Of a stretch of DNA of 64,000 bases, positions 25,889-34,891 are shown in pieces. The DNA is from CAZELM01 sp964512995. Its GTDB lineage: Bacteria > CSSED10-310. Made by a program: the position numbers and the translations under genes. Every line of letters begins with the position of its first letter. Within the stretch, counting starts at the first letter, position 1. A model generated the notes under the pieces. The model ran no database searches, had not been told where the DNA came from, and was given only the letters and a program-made list of their open reading frames with translations. The stretch covers positions 1-64,000 of the forward strand of contig CAZELM010000016.1 of NCBI GenBank assembly GCA_964512995.1. Reading direction: 5' to 3'.

Positions 25889-27136
25889 TTATGATGAATG
25901 CGCATATTTTTTGGCGATCAGAGCCGCATTTGTACCGCCAAACCCGAAGGAATTGGAAAGAGCATAATGGAAATCAATGGTACGAGTTCCTTCATGGCAA
26001 TAATCAAGATCACAATCAGGATCGAATGACTGAAAGTTGGCGGTTTTATGGATGTTACCGGTTTGGAGTGACTTTGCAACAACACAAAACTCAACAGCAC
26101 CAGCAGCACCCAGTAAATGACCGATCATCGATTTCGTTGAATTGATTGGAATCTTATAGGCATACTCACCAAAAACGGTTTTTATCGCCAGGGTTTCTAT
26201 TTTATCATTCAATGGTGTCGATGTTCCATGAGCATTGATATAGCCGATCTCACTGGGGTGAATCCCGGCGTTTCGCAACGCATTACGCATTGCTCGAACA
26301 GCACCCTCTCCATCGGGTGGAGGTGCTGAAAGATGAAATGCATCTCCGGACATGCCATAGCCTTTGATTTCACAATAAATTCTGGCATTTCGCCGGATTG
26401 CGTGCTGCTCTTCCTCAAGAATCACACATCCGGCGCCTTCTCCGATGACAAATCCATCCCGATCCCTATCAAACGGACGACTTGCGGTTGCAGGATCTTC
26501 GTTTCGTGTCGAAAGAGCTCGCATCGCGCAAAAACCGGCGACCGCCAATGGCATAACAGGAGCTTCGGCACCACCAGCGATCATGATATCCGCATCTCCT
26601 CGACGAATGATTTCCATCGAATCACCAATCGCATGTGTTCCGGTGGCACAAGCTGTACAGACCGATGAATTAGGTCCTTTAGCACCAAACTTCATTGAAA
26701 CATGACCCGATGCCAGATTCGCAATGGCATTCGGAATAAAAAACGGAGAAACACGCCGAGGACCTTTTTCAGATAAGATCATCTGCTGACTGCATACTTC
26801 CGAAATCCCTCCAATCCCAGAACCAATATACACACCAAATCGATCGGATTCGATTTCGTTAGTGGACAATTGAGCATCTTGGACGGCCAAAGTTGCTGCC
26901 GCAACTGCATACTGAATGAAAAGATCTGTTTTTCGAACTTCTTTCGGATCCATGAACATGTTGGGATCATAACCAGTCAATTCGCCAGCGATCTTCGATG
27001 AAAATCCATCCGTATCAAATTTCGTAATGGTCCGAATGCCGACTTTCCCAGCAAGCAAATTCTCCCACATCGCATCCATTCCGATACCCAATGAGCTGAT
27101 CGGGCCAAGACCAGTAACAACAACTTTACGAGTCAC
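25889..27136 (-). CDS. fabF: 3-oxoacyl-[acyl-carrier-protein] synthase II
   Basis: The enzyme condenses malonyl-ACP with acyl-ACP in fatty-acid elongation. The Cys-His-His triad is complete: Cys in SSVCTACATGTHAIGD (about residue 163), His in INAHGTSTPLND, and His in STKSMIGHLLGAAGA. The glycine-rich SNSFGFGGTNAAL is at the C terminus, and the total is 415 residues as usual. The start codon is GTG, supported by GGAGGT eight bases upstream. The usual neighbour acpP is not present in the window; a beta-helix gene lies upstream. A stem-loop in the upstream gap may end that gene's transcript, so fabF could have its own promoter. Confidence 0.95.
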   Translation of the reverse strand: MTRKVVVTGLGPISSLGIGMDAMWENLLAGKVGIRTITKFDTDGFSSKIAGELTGYDPNMFMDPKEVRKTDLFIQYAVAAATLAVQDAQLSTNEIESDRFGVYIGSGIGGISEVCSQQMILSEKGPRRVSPFFIPNAIANLASGHVSMKFGAKGPNSSVCTACATGTHAIGDSMEIIRRGDADIMIAGGAEAPVMPLAVAGFCAMRALSTRNEDPATASRPFDRDRDGFVIGEGAGCVILEEEQHAIRRNARIYCEIKGYGMSGDAFHLSAPPPDGEGAVRAMRNALRNAGIHPSEIGYINAHGTSTPLNDKIETLAIKTVFGEYAYKIPINSTKSMIGHLLGAAGAVEFCVVAKSLQTGNIHKTANFQSFDPDCDLDYCHEGTRTIDFHYALSNSFGFGGTNAALIAKKYAHSS

Positions 27137-27162
27137 AATCAGTTACCTCCAAATGAACAAAA

Positions 27163-27191
27163 CCGGAGCCATATTTGAGAAGATTACGGCT
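27163..27191 (-). terminator. Possible stem-loop between the beta-helix gene and fabF
   Basis: On the minus strand GGAGCC pairs with GGCTCC across a 17-base loop and is followed by GGTTTTG. The stem is short and the T run is weak, so this is a tentative terminator for the gene at 27279-29387. Confidence 0.3.
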
Positions 27192-27278
27192 CCGATTACA
27201 CCGCGGCGGCTTTTTGGCATGACAGCCAAATGACGGGATTTTACGAATGCATCGAGCGTTAGTCAATATCCCACTGGA

Positions 27279-29387
27279 TCATTGCCTGCTGTTGCGTCCA
27301 AACACCATAAAAGCGCTCAGTAAGATAATCAATGAAATAATACCCATCTGACTCATTGTGGGAATGAAGGGTGGATAGCCTGTTTCAAACATGTAAAACG
27401 CTGAGGCCATCGCATTGTGTGCAGACGAATTGTCTCGAGCGCCAGCAATGTAAACCTCAATCCGTTCTCCCAATCCCCATCCCATTTCCGTATCGATTGG
27501 AGAACAAGAGATTACTGCTGCATATGGAGTCCCGGAAACTTCGAATCGGCCGGTACTGCTAGTCCCATCGATCGTATATCGCCACATATCCGGACCGTTC
27601 GTTACCCGAACTTCAAGATTGCTCAGATCCAGCGTCGATTCATAGTCCTGCACAACAAACCGAATATCGCTCCATGCAAAATTCCCGGTCGTATTAGGTG
27701 CCGGTGATGGAGTTTCTGCCATGGGGGGTGGTGGGAAATCCCGGTTCAGCGCATCATCATCCAGTGATTCCCGTGCAGTAACTCCCGGAATAAAAGGCCG
27801 GGCGACATCCTGATGCGTTCGGAACTGGATGGGTATATTCCGAGTATTTCTGGCTCGATCCATAATCTGAAGACCGATAGAATTCACAGCATTTTCCAGA
27901 AAACGGACTCCCGGATAGATTACAACCTGATCACCATCCCAGGTCACAAGATTTTGAGTCACAGTCAATTCGGTTCCGTTCACTATCAGCAGCAATGAAT
28001 CCCGATCCAGACCAATACCGGGCCTGTCGTAGATGGTTGCCGCTACCGGACCATACAGCGGGATGTCCGTTGAAGATCCCAATGGATAACTTATCGAGAT
28101 GAACGGAGGCGTGATATCACTCGCGTGGAACCGCCATTGCCGCATTGTAATATGAGGTGATGGACACAGATCACTGACTGTAACCTGGACGGTTACATAG
28201 GAATAATCAACAAAAGGCTGATGAAGATTGCCTGGAAGCCGAACATGAAAACATGCGTTCGAACATGGATCCGGAGCCTCTCCCACTGGGCTGCATCGAG
28301 CGATCACGCAATCCGAAGCCGTAAAGACTTCCATGGGATATCCGTGATCCTTGATGGCAATGTGGAGTGACGATAAATTGATTCCAGCCGGAGCATCCTT
28401 GATTGTGAAAGATATATCCGCGTCCTGGGGAACATTGAAACTCTGAGGAATGGGCCTGAAATCACCATCATAAAAAATTGGAAAAGTTCCGGAATTTCCA
28501 TAACCACCATACGCTCCCAGGTCTGCCGGACTCTCATCCACATCATACAAAGACTCCATCGAACATTGGGGAGTGCCGGAAGGATTGATAAAGTTGACAC
28601 AGGGAGATGTGTCCATTAAGTGATAGTCGCCGGCTTCATAATCAATAAATTGAGGATCGACTCCATCGGGAATCGTCAGAGCGCTCCATTGATCACAATA
28701 CGCAATGGTTGCACCAAAAACATGAGCTCCATTCTGATAAAAGCAGTTGTTTTTAAACTGGAGATAAGAACCAGTCAACTGGATTCCATACACAGTATTA
28801 TAAGCAATGATATTGTATCTGATCCAGGAGTTGACAGATGCTTGTTCGGTAAAAATCCCTGCATTACAGTTTACAATCGTGCAGAATTCAATATTGTAAG
28901 ATCCTCGATAGATATGTATCCCATATAAAGGGCAACCATCGATAATACATCCAGAGATCACCGGAAAATCAGCGGTACTGCTCAAATTTCCGGAGATATA
29001 AACTCCCTTCATACCATCAGTGATGGTAAATCCTCGTATCGTAATCACTCCAGATGAAATGGTCGGATCTGAAATTGTCACCACGGGATTATAATTGCCT
29101 TCCGGAGCAGATAGAATGCATTGTTCCGGCTCCCGGCACCAGGATTCAAGTGTGATATCACGGTTTATGACAATACTTTCTCGATAGGTCCCATTGGCTA
29201 CAAATATTGTATCACCGGCATCCGATGCATCGATCACCTCCTGAATGGTATGTCCCGCATTATCCCATCTGTCATAAGGATACGATGGATCTTCACTAGA
29301 GGGAGATACAAACCGAATGTCCTGCGCAAAGACGTTTGAACTCCAGAAAAACAACACAACTCCCAGAAACATAAGCAATTTCTTCAT
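27279..29387 (-). CDS. Secreted right-handed beta-helix protein with IPTL-CTERM-like tail
   Basis: The 702-residue protein has a signal peptide (ending NVFAQD). A parallel beta-helix region follows (about 25-260) with repeated short strands and the pectin-lyase-like opening TIQEVIDASDAGDTIFVANG. Two or three Ig-like beta-sandwich regions come next. The C terminus reads FIPTMSQMG, then a hydrophobic span, then GRNSRQ. This Ile-Pro-Thr, hydrophobic, basic order is the IPTL-CTERM sorting signal (usually IPTLSEWG), here with IPTMSQMG. Such tails are thought to be cut by a dedicated sorting peptidase during export to the surface. Enzyme activity, if any, is unknown. A TATAAT promoter lies upstream and GGAG is eight bases before the ATG. 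Confidence 0.82.
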   Translation of the reverse strand: MKKLLMFLGVVLFFWSSNVFAQDIRFVSPSSEDPSYPYDRWDNAGHTIQEVIDASDAGDTIFVANGTYRESIVINRDITLESWCREPEQCILSAPEGNYNPVVTISDPTISSGVITIRGFTITDGMKGVYISGNLSSTADFPVISGCIIDGCPLYGIHIYRGSYNIEFCTIVNCNAGIFTEQASVNSWIRYNIIAYNTVYGIQLTGSYLQFKNNCFYQNGAHVFGATIAYCDQWSALTIPDGVDPQFIDYEAGDYHLMDTSPCVNFINPSGTPQCSMESLYDVDESPADLGAYGGYGNSGTFPIFYDGDFRPIPQSFNVPQDADISFTIKDAPAGINLSSLHIAIKDHGYPMEVFTASDCVIARCSPVGEAPDPCSNACFHVRLPGNLHQPFVDYSYVTVQVTVSDLCPSPHITMRQWRFHASDITPPFISISYPLGSSTDIPLYGPVAATIYDRPGIGLDRDSLLLIVNGTELTVTQNLVTWDGDQVVIYPGVRFLENAVNSIGLQIMDRARNTRNIPIQFRTHQDVARPFIPGVTARESLDDDALNRDFPPPPMAETPSPAPNTTGNFAWSDIRFVVQDYESTLDLSNLEVRVTNGPDMWRYTIDGTSSTGRFEVSGTPYAAVISCSPIDTEMGWGLGERIEVYIAGARDNSSAHNAMASAFYMFETGYPPFIPTMSQMGIISLIILLSAFMVFGRNSRQ

Positions 29388-29807
29388 ATATTAATCTCCA
29401 TTTTTCCCCTGAAAGCCTTCAGCGTTCCAACTCATCCCTTACATTATATAAATAGTAAATAGATTGGAGCAAATTTTGACAATTATTTATAGATACCGAG
29501 AACTGAAAAATGTTTACTCACGCAGCCAATGATTCTCAAAAATGGCAACTGATTTCAGAAAGTGTGTCATCTTTAAAAACGATTTTCAAAACGGACATTC
29601 TCTTTGGAGGTACAACGCTCCACGACCCCGACGCAATAAAACTCGAATGAAGTTTCAGTACTAGGTCTCGATAACGATGGCTCATCAATTACCATAAAGG
29701 AAAACCGATGAATTCGGCTTTGCCCGACCGGAAAAACTCCCCGGAACACTCTCCTCCCTCGTCAGGAAAGGCTATCGACTGCTGATCACTCTCAAAAACT
29801 GGAACCA
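29388..29807. other. Intergenic region, mostly uncharacterised
   Basis: This 420-bp gap holds the minus-strand promoter at 29443-29472. A 46-codon open frame (29510-29650, plus) lacks a ribosome binding site and similarity. The remainder shows no convincing structure. It separates two minus-strand genes, so the GAF/HD-GYP transcript must read into it or end in it; no clear terminator was found. Confidence 0.5.
29443..29472 (-). promoter_or_regulatory. Sigma70-type promoter for the beta-helix gene
   Basis: On the minus strand TTGCTC and a perfect TATAAT are 18 bases apart. The predicted transcript start is about 50 bases before the ATG at 29387. Confidence 0.5.
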
Positions 29808-31133
29808 TCATTGGAAATCCGGAAAGCGTACCACGGACTCAAAAACCTCGACTAAAACAGGATCAAATTGAGTACCGGCATACGCTCGTATCTCTCTTAT
29901 GGCTTCCATTGATTGCAGGTGCTCCAGTCGATAGGAGGCGGGGTTGGTCATCGTATCGAAAGTCTCAGCCAACGCAAGGATTCGCGAGAAGAGGGGAATT
30001 TCATCACCCTTCAATTGATGCGGATAACCAGTGCCATCATACCGTTCGTGATGATACCGGATGATCGAGGCAACATCTTTCCAAAGATGAATCGGTTTGA
30101 TTAGTTCATATCCCAACTCCGGATGCTGTTCAATCATTTTTCGAGTATTTGCACCTTTATTGATACGAATGAATCCAATATCATGAAGCAATGCAGCAAA
30201 ATAAAGATCTTTCATGTCTTTATCAGATAACTTCAATTGTTTGCCGATCAGACACGCATATCGTGCTGTATTTTTCAGGTGATCTTTCCAGAACTGGCGT
30301 GTTCCTTCCAGCGAAGAAAGCAAAATTTCTGTGATGTGCGTAACATAGTTCTGCTGATCGTTACGATATAAGCCATTTTCGATGAAGATTGAAGCCTGAC
30401 TGGCCAGACTCTTCAACAGATTTGCATCTTCGGGATAAAATCCCTTATTCCCGCTGCGCTGAAGGAGTTCCACTGTTCCATAATTCTTCGATCCGATCCC
30501 CAATGGTGCTGCTAAAATCGCTGTTGTATCGAAATTGGGTAATATGTCGAAGGAGTCATCATAGCGGGGGTCACCTTCGAGATCATTCAGCAATACCACT
30601 TCATTTTCTTTGGCCACCCAACCTGCAACACCGACTCCAACCGGAATTTCTTTGACCGTGATCGCTCCTGTTCCCACGCTGACCACAAAGGTCAACACAT
30701 CCCGATCATTGGCTCTCAATAGCACAATACCCGCAGAAGCACCTGTCATCTCGATCGCGCTTTTAACAATATCCTCCAACAAAACATCATCATACAACTG
30801 GCGGTTCAGGGACTGGGACAACTCAAACAATCGACTCAATCGGTCATTACAGGTTCTGAAATTCTCGAGCATTTCCCGTGTTGCAGCACGGGACACAAAA
30901 AAACCCAGAATCGCTAAGAATATCATAAGAAACAGAAGAGTCGTAAGATATTGAAATGTTCGATCGTTTTCCGATTCCTTCAGCACCGGCTCCACATATT
31001 TAAGCAACACAAAAACCAAGGCAGCCAGAGGAATGATAGAAGAAAAAATAAAAGCGATGTTATATCGATCAAACAATCCCAGTTTTGATATCAAAAACCG
31101 GCGCGTTGATTTGTCTGTAATATGATGCTCCAT
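29808..31133 (-). CDS. Membrane GAF/HD-GYP domain protein (putative cyclic-di-GMP phosphodiesterase)
   Basis: The 441-residue protein has two N-terminal membrane spans (about 25-50 and 60-85), then a GAF domain (about 105-245) and a C-terminal HD-GYP domain. The HD motif is LLHDIGFIRI and the GYP loop is YHHERYDGTGYPHQLKGDEIP. HD-GYP proteins hydrolyse cyclic di-GMP, and these residues are intact, so activity is plausible. The GAF domain may bind a small ligand or partner. AGAGGT precedes the ATG by four bases. The gene is alone, with the long repeat interval upstream. A second HD-GYP protein of different layout lies at 52276. Confidence 0.88.
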   Translation of the reverse strand: MEHHITDKSTRRFLISKLGLFDRYNIAFIFSSIIPLAALVFVLLKYVEPVLKESENDRTFQYLTTLLFLMIFLAILGFFVSRAATREMLENFRTCNDRLSRLFELSQSLNRQLYDDVLLEDIVKSAIEMTGASAGIVLLRANDRDVLTFVVSVGTGAITVKEIPVGVGVAGWVAKENEVVLLNDLEGDPRYDDSFDILPNFDTTAILAAPLGIGSKNYGTVELLQRSGNKGFYPEDANLLKSLASQASIFIENGLYRNDQQNYVTHITEILLSSLEGTRQFWKDHLKNTARYACLIGKQLKLSDKDMKDLYFAALLHDIGFIRINKGANTRKMIEQHPELGYELIKPIHLWKDVASIIRYHHERYDGTGYPHQLKGDEIPLFSRILALAETFDTMTNPASYRLEHLQSMEAIREIRAYAGTQFDPVLVEVFESVVRFPDFQ

Positions 31134-31441
31134 TTTACCTCTGAAAACACTGGAATGTATTTCATCCGATCAGCGTCAACCTAAAGAAGCGGTGGTCCAC
31201 CGCTCGACGATCAATAGATATACGCTCTTATCAAATTGTTTACAAAATGAAATCATCCGAAAGAGACCTGATCACAAAGCTCGTCAGAGAAACCCTGGCC
31301 AACGACATCATCTGAGCAATGGGAACAATGCGCTACCGTGCCATGTCGGCGACATCATCACCAATCCTCTCCTGTACGAAACAGATCATAAAAGGCACGA
31401 ATAAGATTGATTGGAGAAAGAGGTTTATCAGAACGAGACGG

Positions 31442-32008
31442 CACTTGATAACATCTGATCCCGCACTTCAGGCATCTGACAGCGCGCTTCAGGCATCTGA
31501 CAACGCACTTCAGACATCTGACAATGCGCTTCAGACATCTGACAACGCGCTTCAGACATCTGACAACGCGCTTCAGACATCTGACAACGCACTTCAGGCA
31601 TCTGACAACGCACTTCAGACATCTGACAACGCGCTTCAGACATCTGACAACGCACTTCAGACATCTGACAACGCGCTTCAGGCATCTGACAACGCGCTTC
31701 AGGCATCTGACAATGCGCTTCAGGCATCTGACAACGCGCTTCAGACATCTGACAATGCGCTTCAGACAACTGACACTGCGCTTCAGGCATCTGACAACGC
31801 GCTTCAGACATCTGACAATGCGCTTCAGACAACTGACACTGCGCTTCAGGCATCTGACAACGCACTTCAGGCATCTGACAACGCACTTCAGGCATCTGAC
31901 AACGCACTTCAGACATCTGACAACGCACTTCAGACATCTGACAACGCGCTTCAGACATCTGACAATGCGCTTCAGACATCTGACAATGCGCTTCAGACAT
32001 CTGACAAC
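31442..32008. repeat. 21-bp tandem repeat array, 26 full copies
   Basis: Twenty-six full units start at 31463 and then every 21 bases to 31988, with a degenerate unit before (31442) and a broken one after (from 32009). The typical unit reads GCGCTTCAGACATC then TGACAAC. Most variation falls at three sites: GCA/GCG, A/G in ACA/GCA, and AAC/AAT. A three-unit block ending in AACTGACACT appears twice in succession, which indicates segmental expansion. There are no spacers, so it is not CRISPR. The plus frame reads ALQ(A/T)SDN heptads and two minus frames plus a second plus frame are also open. None has a good start, so coding is unproven. Confidence 0.93.
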
Positions 32009-32164
32009 GCACTTCTGGATCAAAGAACTCCAGGATTGAAATATTGACTGCACGAATCAATGAGATAGTGATTGATGAGAGCGGATGCCCGTAGAAATAT
32101 AATCAATAGTTTCTGACAACTTGACAAAGAGACCGATGGTTCGAATAAAAATATGAGTTGAATA

Positions 32165-32213
32165 AAAAGGGCCGAATGCCGAAAATCAATGGATAGAACT
32201 GACCGGCTCTTTT
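32165..32213. terminator. Weak hairpin upstream of selA
   Basis: AAAAGGGCCG (32165-32174) can pair with CGGCTCTTTT (32204-32213) with one G-U pair across a 29-base loop. The A and T tracts would suit a bidirectional terminator, but the loop is long, so this is tentative. Confidence 0.25.
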
Positions 32214-32280
32214 CGTTATACTTCATCCGAACGGTTTACCTATCCAAAACACTGGAACGTTTAGACAGGAGTTAGATATT

Positions 32281-33684
32281 GTGATCCGACGTGAAATTCC
32301 ACCTATGACAGAATTGCTGGTGCATCCTTCTTTTCGTTCACTCACCGAGAAATATGGCCGGACACTTGTTCGGGACACACTCCGGGCTATCATTGGCAGA
32401 CTCCGAAAAAATTACATCCAGTCCGATCAATCCGAATTGCAGGTGGAGCGTTTATTTGAGCAAGCAGGCAGTGAATTGGAATCACGGTTTGCTCCCAGAT
32501 TGACGCGTGTTATCAATGCAACCGGAACGTTATTGCACACGAATCTGGGGAGAGCGCCACTGGCTCGAGAAGCGATGAAGGCAGTTCACCGAGTTGCATG
32601 CGGGTATTGTAATCTGGAACTCGATCTCAATACCGGCCTGAGAGGTCAGCGGACCGCAGTGATATCGGATCTGTTGATTACATTAACGGGAGCTGAAGCG
32701 GGAATCGCCGTCAACAATAATGCCGGAGCGGTCCTTCTTGTTTTAAGTGCTCTGGCAAGAGACCAGGAGGTCATCGTTTCCCGGGGAGAACTGGTCGAGA
32801 TCGGAGGAGGATTTCGGATTCCGGATGTGATGGCCATGAGCGGAGCCACGCTGCGGGAGGTCGGGACAACGAATCGCACCCATCCATCGGATTATCGGAA
32901 TGCAATCACCCCCAATACCGCTTTGTTATTCAAAGCTTCCCAGTCAAACTTCGGAATGATCGGATATACAAAGGACGTCTCAGTAACCGAACTATCAGAA
33001 CTGGGAAAGCAGTCCGGCACACCAGTCGTATATGATCTGGGGAGTGGCTGCCTGGTGGATGGAACACCATTCGGATGGCAATCCCCACAGGTCAGCCAAT
33101 GTATCGCTGATGGAGCGGACATTGTTACGTTTTCCGGTGATAAACTTCTCGGAGGACCCCAGGCAGGTATTATCGTCGGGAAGAAACTACTGATCCAGAA
33201 AATGGCGCGACACCCATTACACCGCGCATTGCGCCTGGACAAAATGACATTGGCTGCATTGGAAGCCACACTGTTGCTTTATCAGGACCCAGAAATGGTC
33301 TGGAAAAAAATCCCTGTATTACAGACATTATCGATGAAAGAAGAGGACATCCAACACCGGGCAATGCAATTGAATACAGGATTCCAGTCTCTCCAGATTC
33401 CATCACTGCACAGTTCTGTCCAGCGGGACCGTTCCACGATTGGAGGGGGCGCGTTACCACTGGTGGAACTTCCGACGTGGACGACGGAAGTTCATGATCA
33501 GCGATATACCGCTGATGAAATGTCTCACCGGCTGCGCTCAGATACCCTTCCCGTTCTCTGCCGTATCCGCCAAAATCATCTGATTTTTGATCTTCGAACG
33601 ATTGAAGAATCCGAAATTGCGATAATTCTTACTGTATTCCAGCGTCAGTTTGGCCGGAATCAACCAGAGCTTTCAGACCAGTGA
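32281..33684 (+). CDS. selA: L-seryl-tRNA(Sec) selenium transferase
   Basis: SelA uses pyridoxal phosphate and selenophosphate to convert seryl-tRNA(Sec) to selenocysteyl-tRNA. Markers are the N-terminal helical region, RVINATGTLLHTNLGRAPL, NLELDLNTGLRGQR, the substrate region NNNAGAVLLVLSAL, and the PLP lysine in FSGDKLLGGPQAGI (about residue 288). Length is 467 residues, as usual. The start is GTG at 32281, supported by AGGAG nine bases upstream. selB, selD and tRNA-Sec are not in the window. The 3' end overlaps convergent mtnA by 56 bp, which is unusual for two conserved genes. The presence of selA implies that some in-frame TGA codons in this genome could encode selenocysteine. Confidence 0.95.
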   Translation: MIRREIPPMTELLVHPSFRSLTEKYGRTLVRDTLRAIIGRLRKNYIQSDQSELQVERLFEQAGSELESRFAPRLTRVINATGTLLHTNLGRAPLAREAMKAVHRVACGYCNLELDLNTGLRGQRTAVISDLLITLTGAEAGIAVNNNAGAVLLVLSALARDQEVIVSRGELVEIGGGFRIPDVMAMSGATLREVGTTNRTHPSDYRNAITPNTALLFKASQSNFGMIGYTKDVSVTELSELGKQSGTPVVYDLGSGCLVDGTPFGWQSPQVSQCIADGADIVTFSGDKLLGGPQAGIIVGKKLLIQKMARHPLHRALRLDKMTLAALEATLLLYQDPEMVWKKIPVLQTLSMKEEDIQHRAMQLNTGFQSLQIPSLHSSVQRDRSTIGGGALPLVELPTWTTEVHDQRYTADEMSHRLRSDTLPVLCRIRQNHLIFDLRTIEESEIAIILTVFQRQFGRNQPELSDQ

Positions 33685-34675
33685 CAAAATCAGCAGATAC
33701 CGCTCCCTTGTCTGTGATAATTGCTGATATCAGATGGTACGGTGTGACATCAAACGCAGGATTTTTTACTTTGATCCCAGATGGCGCGATTGGATGGTTC
33801 CCGATCCATGTCACTTCCCGAGGATCACGTTCCTCGATCGGAATGAGGCTTCCATTAGGAATAGAGAGATCGATGGTGGATGTGGGAGCTGCGACATAGA
33901 ATGGAATCTGATGTGCTTTCGCTGCGAGTGCCACATAGTACGTTCCAATTTTATTGGCGGTATCACCATTGGCTGCAATCCGATCCGCTCCCACTACCAC
34001 GAGATCAATCTCACCTTTTGCCATGAAGTGAGCGGCCATATTATCTGTGATCAATGTTGTATCGATACCATCCTGGCTGAGTTCCCACGCCGTCAATCGT
34101 GCACCCTGAAGGAACGGTCTCGTTTCATCGGCAAACACGCGAATATCTTTCCCAATTTCAATGGCTCGGCGAATGACACCCAACGCCGTCCCATATCCGG
34201 CAGTCGCAAGTGCTCCTGCATTGCAATGAGTCAGAATAACGGCTCTCGAAGGAATAAACGGATCGGCATATCTGCCAATCGCTCGACAGTGCCTGATATC
34301 GTCTTCATACATGGACCGAGCGGCCGCTTCCATTGCCTGTTCAAGCCCATCCCGAGTGGCATGGCTGGCAATTGACATCATCTTATCTATTGCCCAGAAC
34401 AAATTCACCGCAGTTGGACGAGTGGATTTCAGACGGAGCGCTGCATCGTGTAGATATTGCCTGAAATCATCATGATGCAATGCTTCCCGGACAGCCAACA
34501 CCATTCCAAATGCAGCGGTAACGCCTATCGCTGGCGCACCTCTGACCAGCATTCGTCTGATGCTGTCGGCAACGTCTTCTGACGACTGACAATCCCGATA
34601 CTCAATGACAGATGGCAATCGTGTTTGATCCAATATTCTTAATGAGCTTCCGTCCCATTTGATGGTTTCTACCAT
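33629..34675 (-). CDS. mtnA: Methylthioribose-1-phosphate isomerase
   Basis: The enzyme converts 5-methylthioribose 1-phosphate to the ribulose form in methionine salvage. Motifs are RGAPAIGVTAAFGMVLAV, THCNAGALATAGYGTALG with the catalytic cysteine, and VVVGADRIAANGDTANKIGTY with the catalytic aspartate. The second of two tandem ATG codons (34675) is six bases after GGGAGG, giving 348 residues, the normal size. It resembles eIF2B-family proteins, but the Cys and Asp support the isomerase. The 3' end overlaps selA. No other methionine salvage gene is adjacent; a nucleoside phosphorylase that might supply the substrate is 30 kb away. Confidence 0.94.
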   Translation of the reverse strand: MVETIKWDGSSLRILDQTRLPSVIEYRDCQSSEDVADSIRRMLVRGAPAIGVTAAFGMVLAVREALHHDDFRQYLHDAALRLKSTRPTAVNLFWAIDKMMSIASHATRDGLEQAMEAAARSMYEDDIRHCRAIGRYADPFIPSRAVILTHCNAGALATAGYGTALGVIRRAIEIGKDIRVFADETRPFLQGARLTAWELSQDGIDTTLITDNMAAHFMAKGEIDLVVVGADRIAANGDTANKIGTYYVALAAKAHQIPFYVAAPTSTIDLSIPNGSLIPIEERDPREVTWIGNHPIAPSGIKVKNPAFDVTPYHLISAIITDKGAVSADFVTGLKALVDSGQTDAGIQ

Positions 34676-34796
34676 CATTCGCCTCCCATTTTCTCCACAC
34701 ATAAAAGTTTCGCCTGGATATTACGGTTCCAGAGAGAATCAGGAGCCGATTATATCGATGGGAAAACAAATGACAAGGGATTTCTATCTGATATTG

Positions 34797-34825
34797 TTGA
34801 CGTCATGAATTATAAAGGTTATATT
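34797..34825 (+). promoter_or_regulatory. Sigma70-type promoter for the kinase-TonB gene
   Basis: TTGACG (34797-34802) and TATATT (34820-34825) are 17 bases apart and each matches five of six consensus positions. The start would lie about 60 bases before the ATG at 34892. Confidence 0.6.
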
Positions 34826-34891
34826 TCAATGGTTTGTATGTTAAAACTCAAATGCTGTTTGCTTTGGATATTTTAGAAAAGCGAGGTGAGC

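Larger units (their letters stand above)
31134..32280. other. 1.1-kb intergenic interval with repeat array and possible gene remnant
   Basis: No confident gene is present. It contains a 7-bp inverted repeat GCGGTGGTCCACCGC (31189-31203), a short frame of 22 codons at 31247-31315, a second open stretch in another frame to about 31404, and the 21-bp array (31442-32008). It ends with a weak hairpin (32165-32213) before selA. Confidence 0.6.

Noticed and set aside
31442..32008. CRISPR array
   Set aside because: Units abut directly with no unique spacers, and there are no cas genes in the window.
31358..32060. Minus-strand open frames over the 21-bp array (Cys-rich repeats such as CQMSEA)
   Set aside because: They are open only because the repeat length is a multiple of three without stops. 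Most variable sites change amino acids in these frames, and no start signal precedes them.
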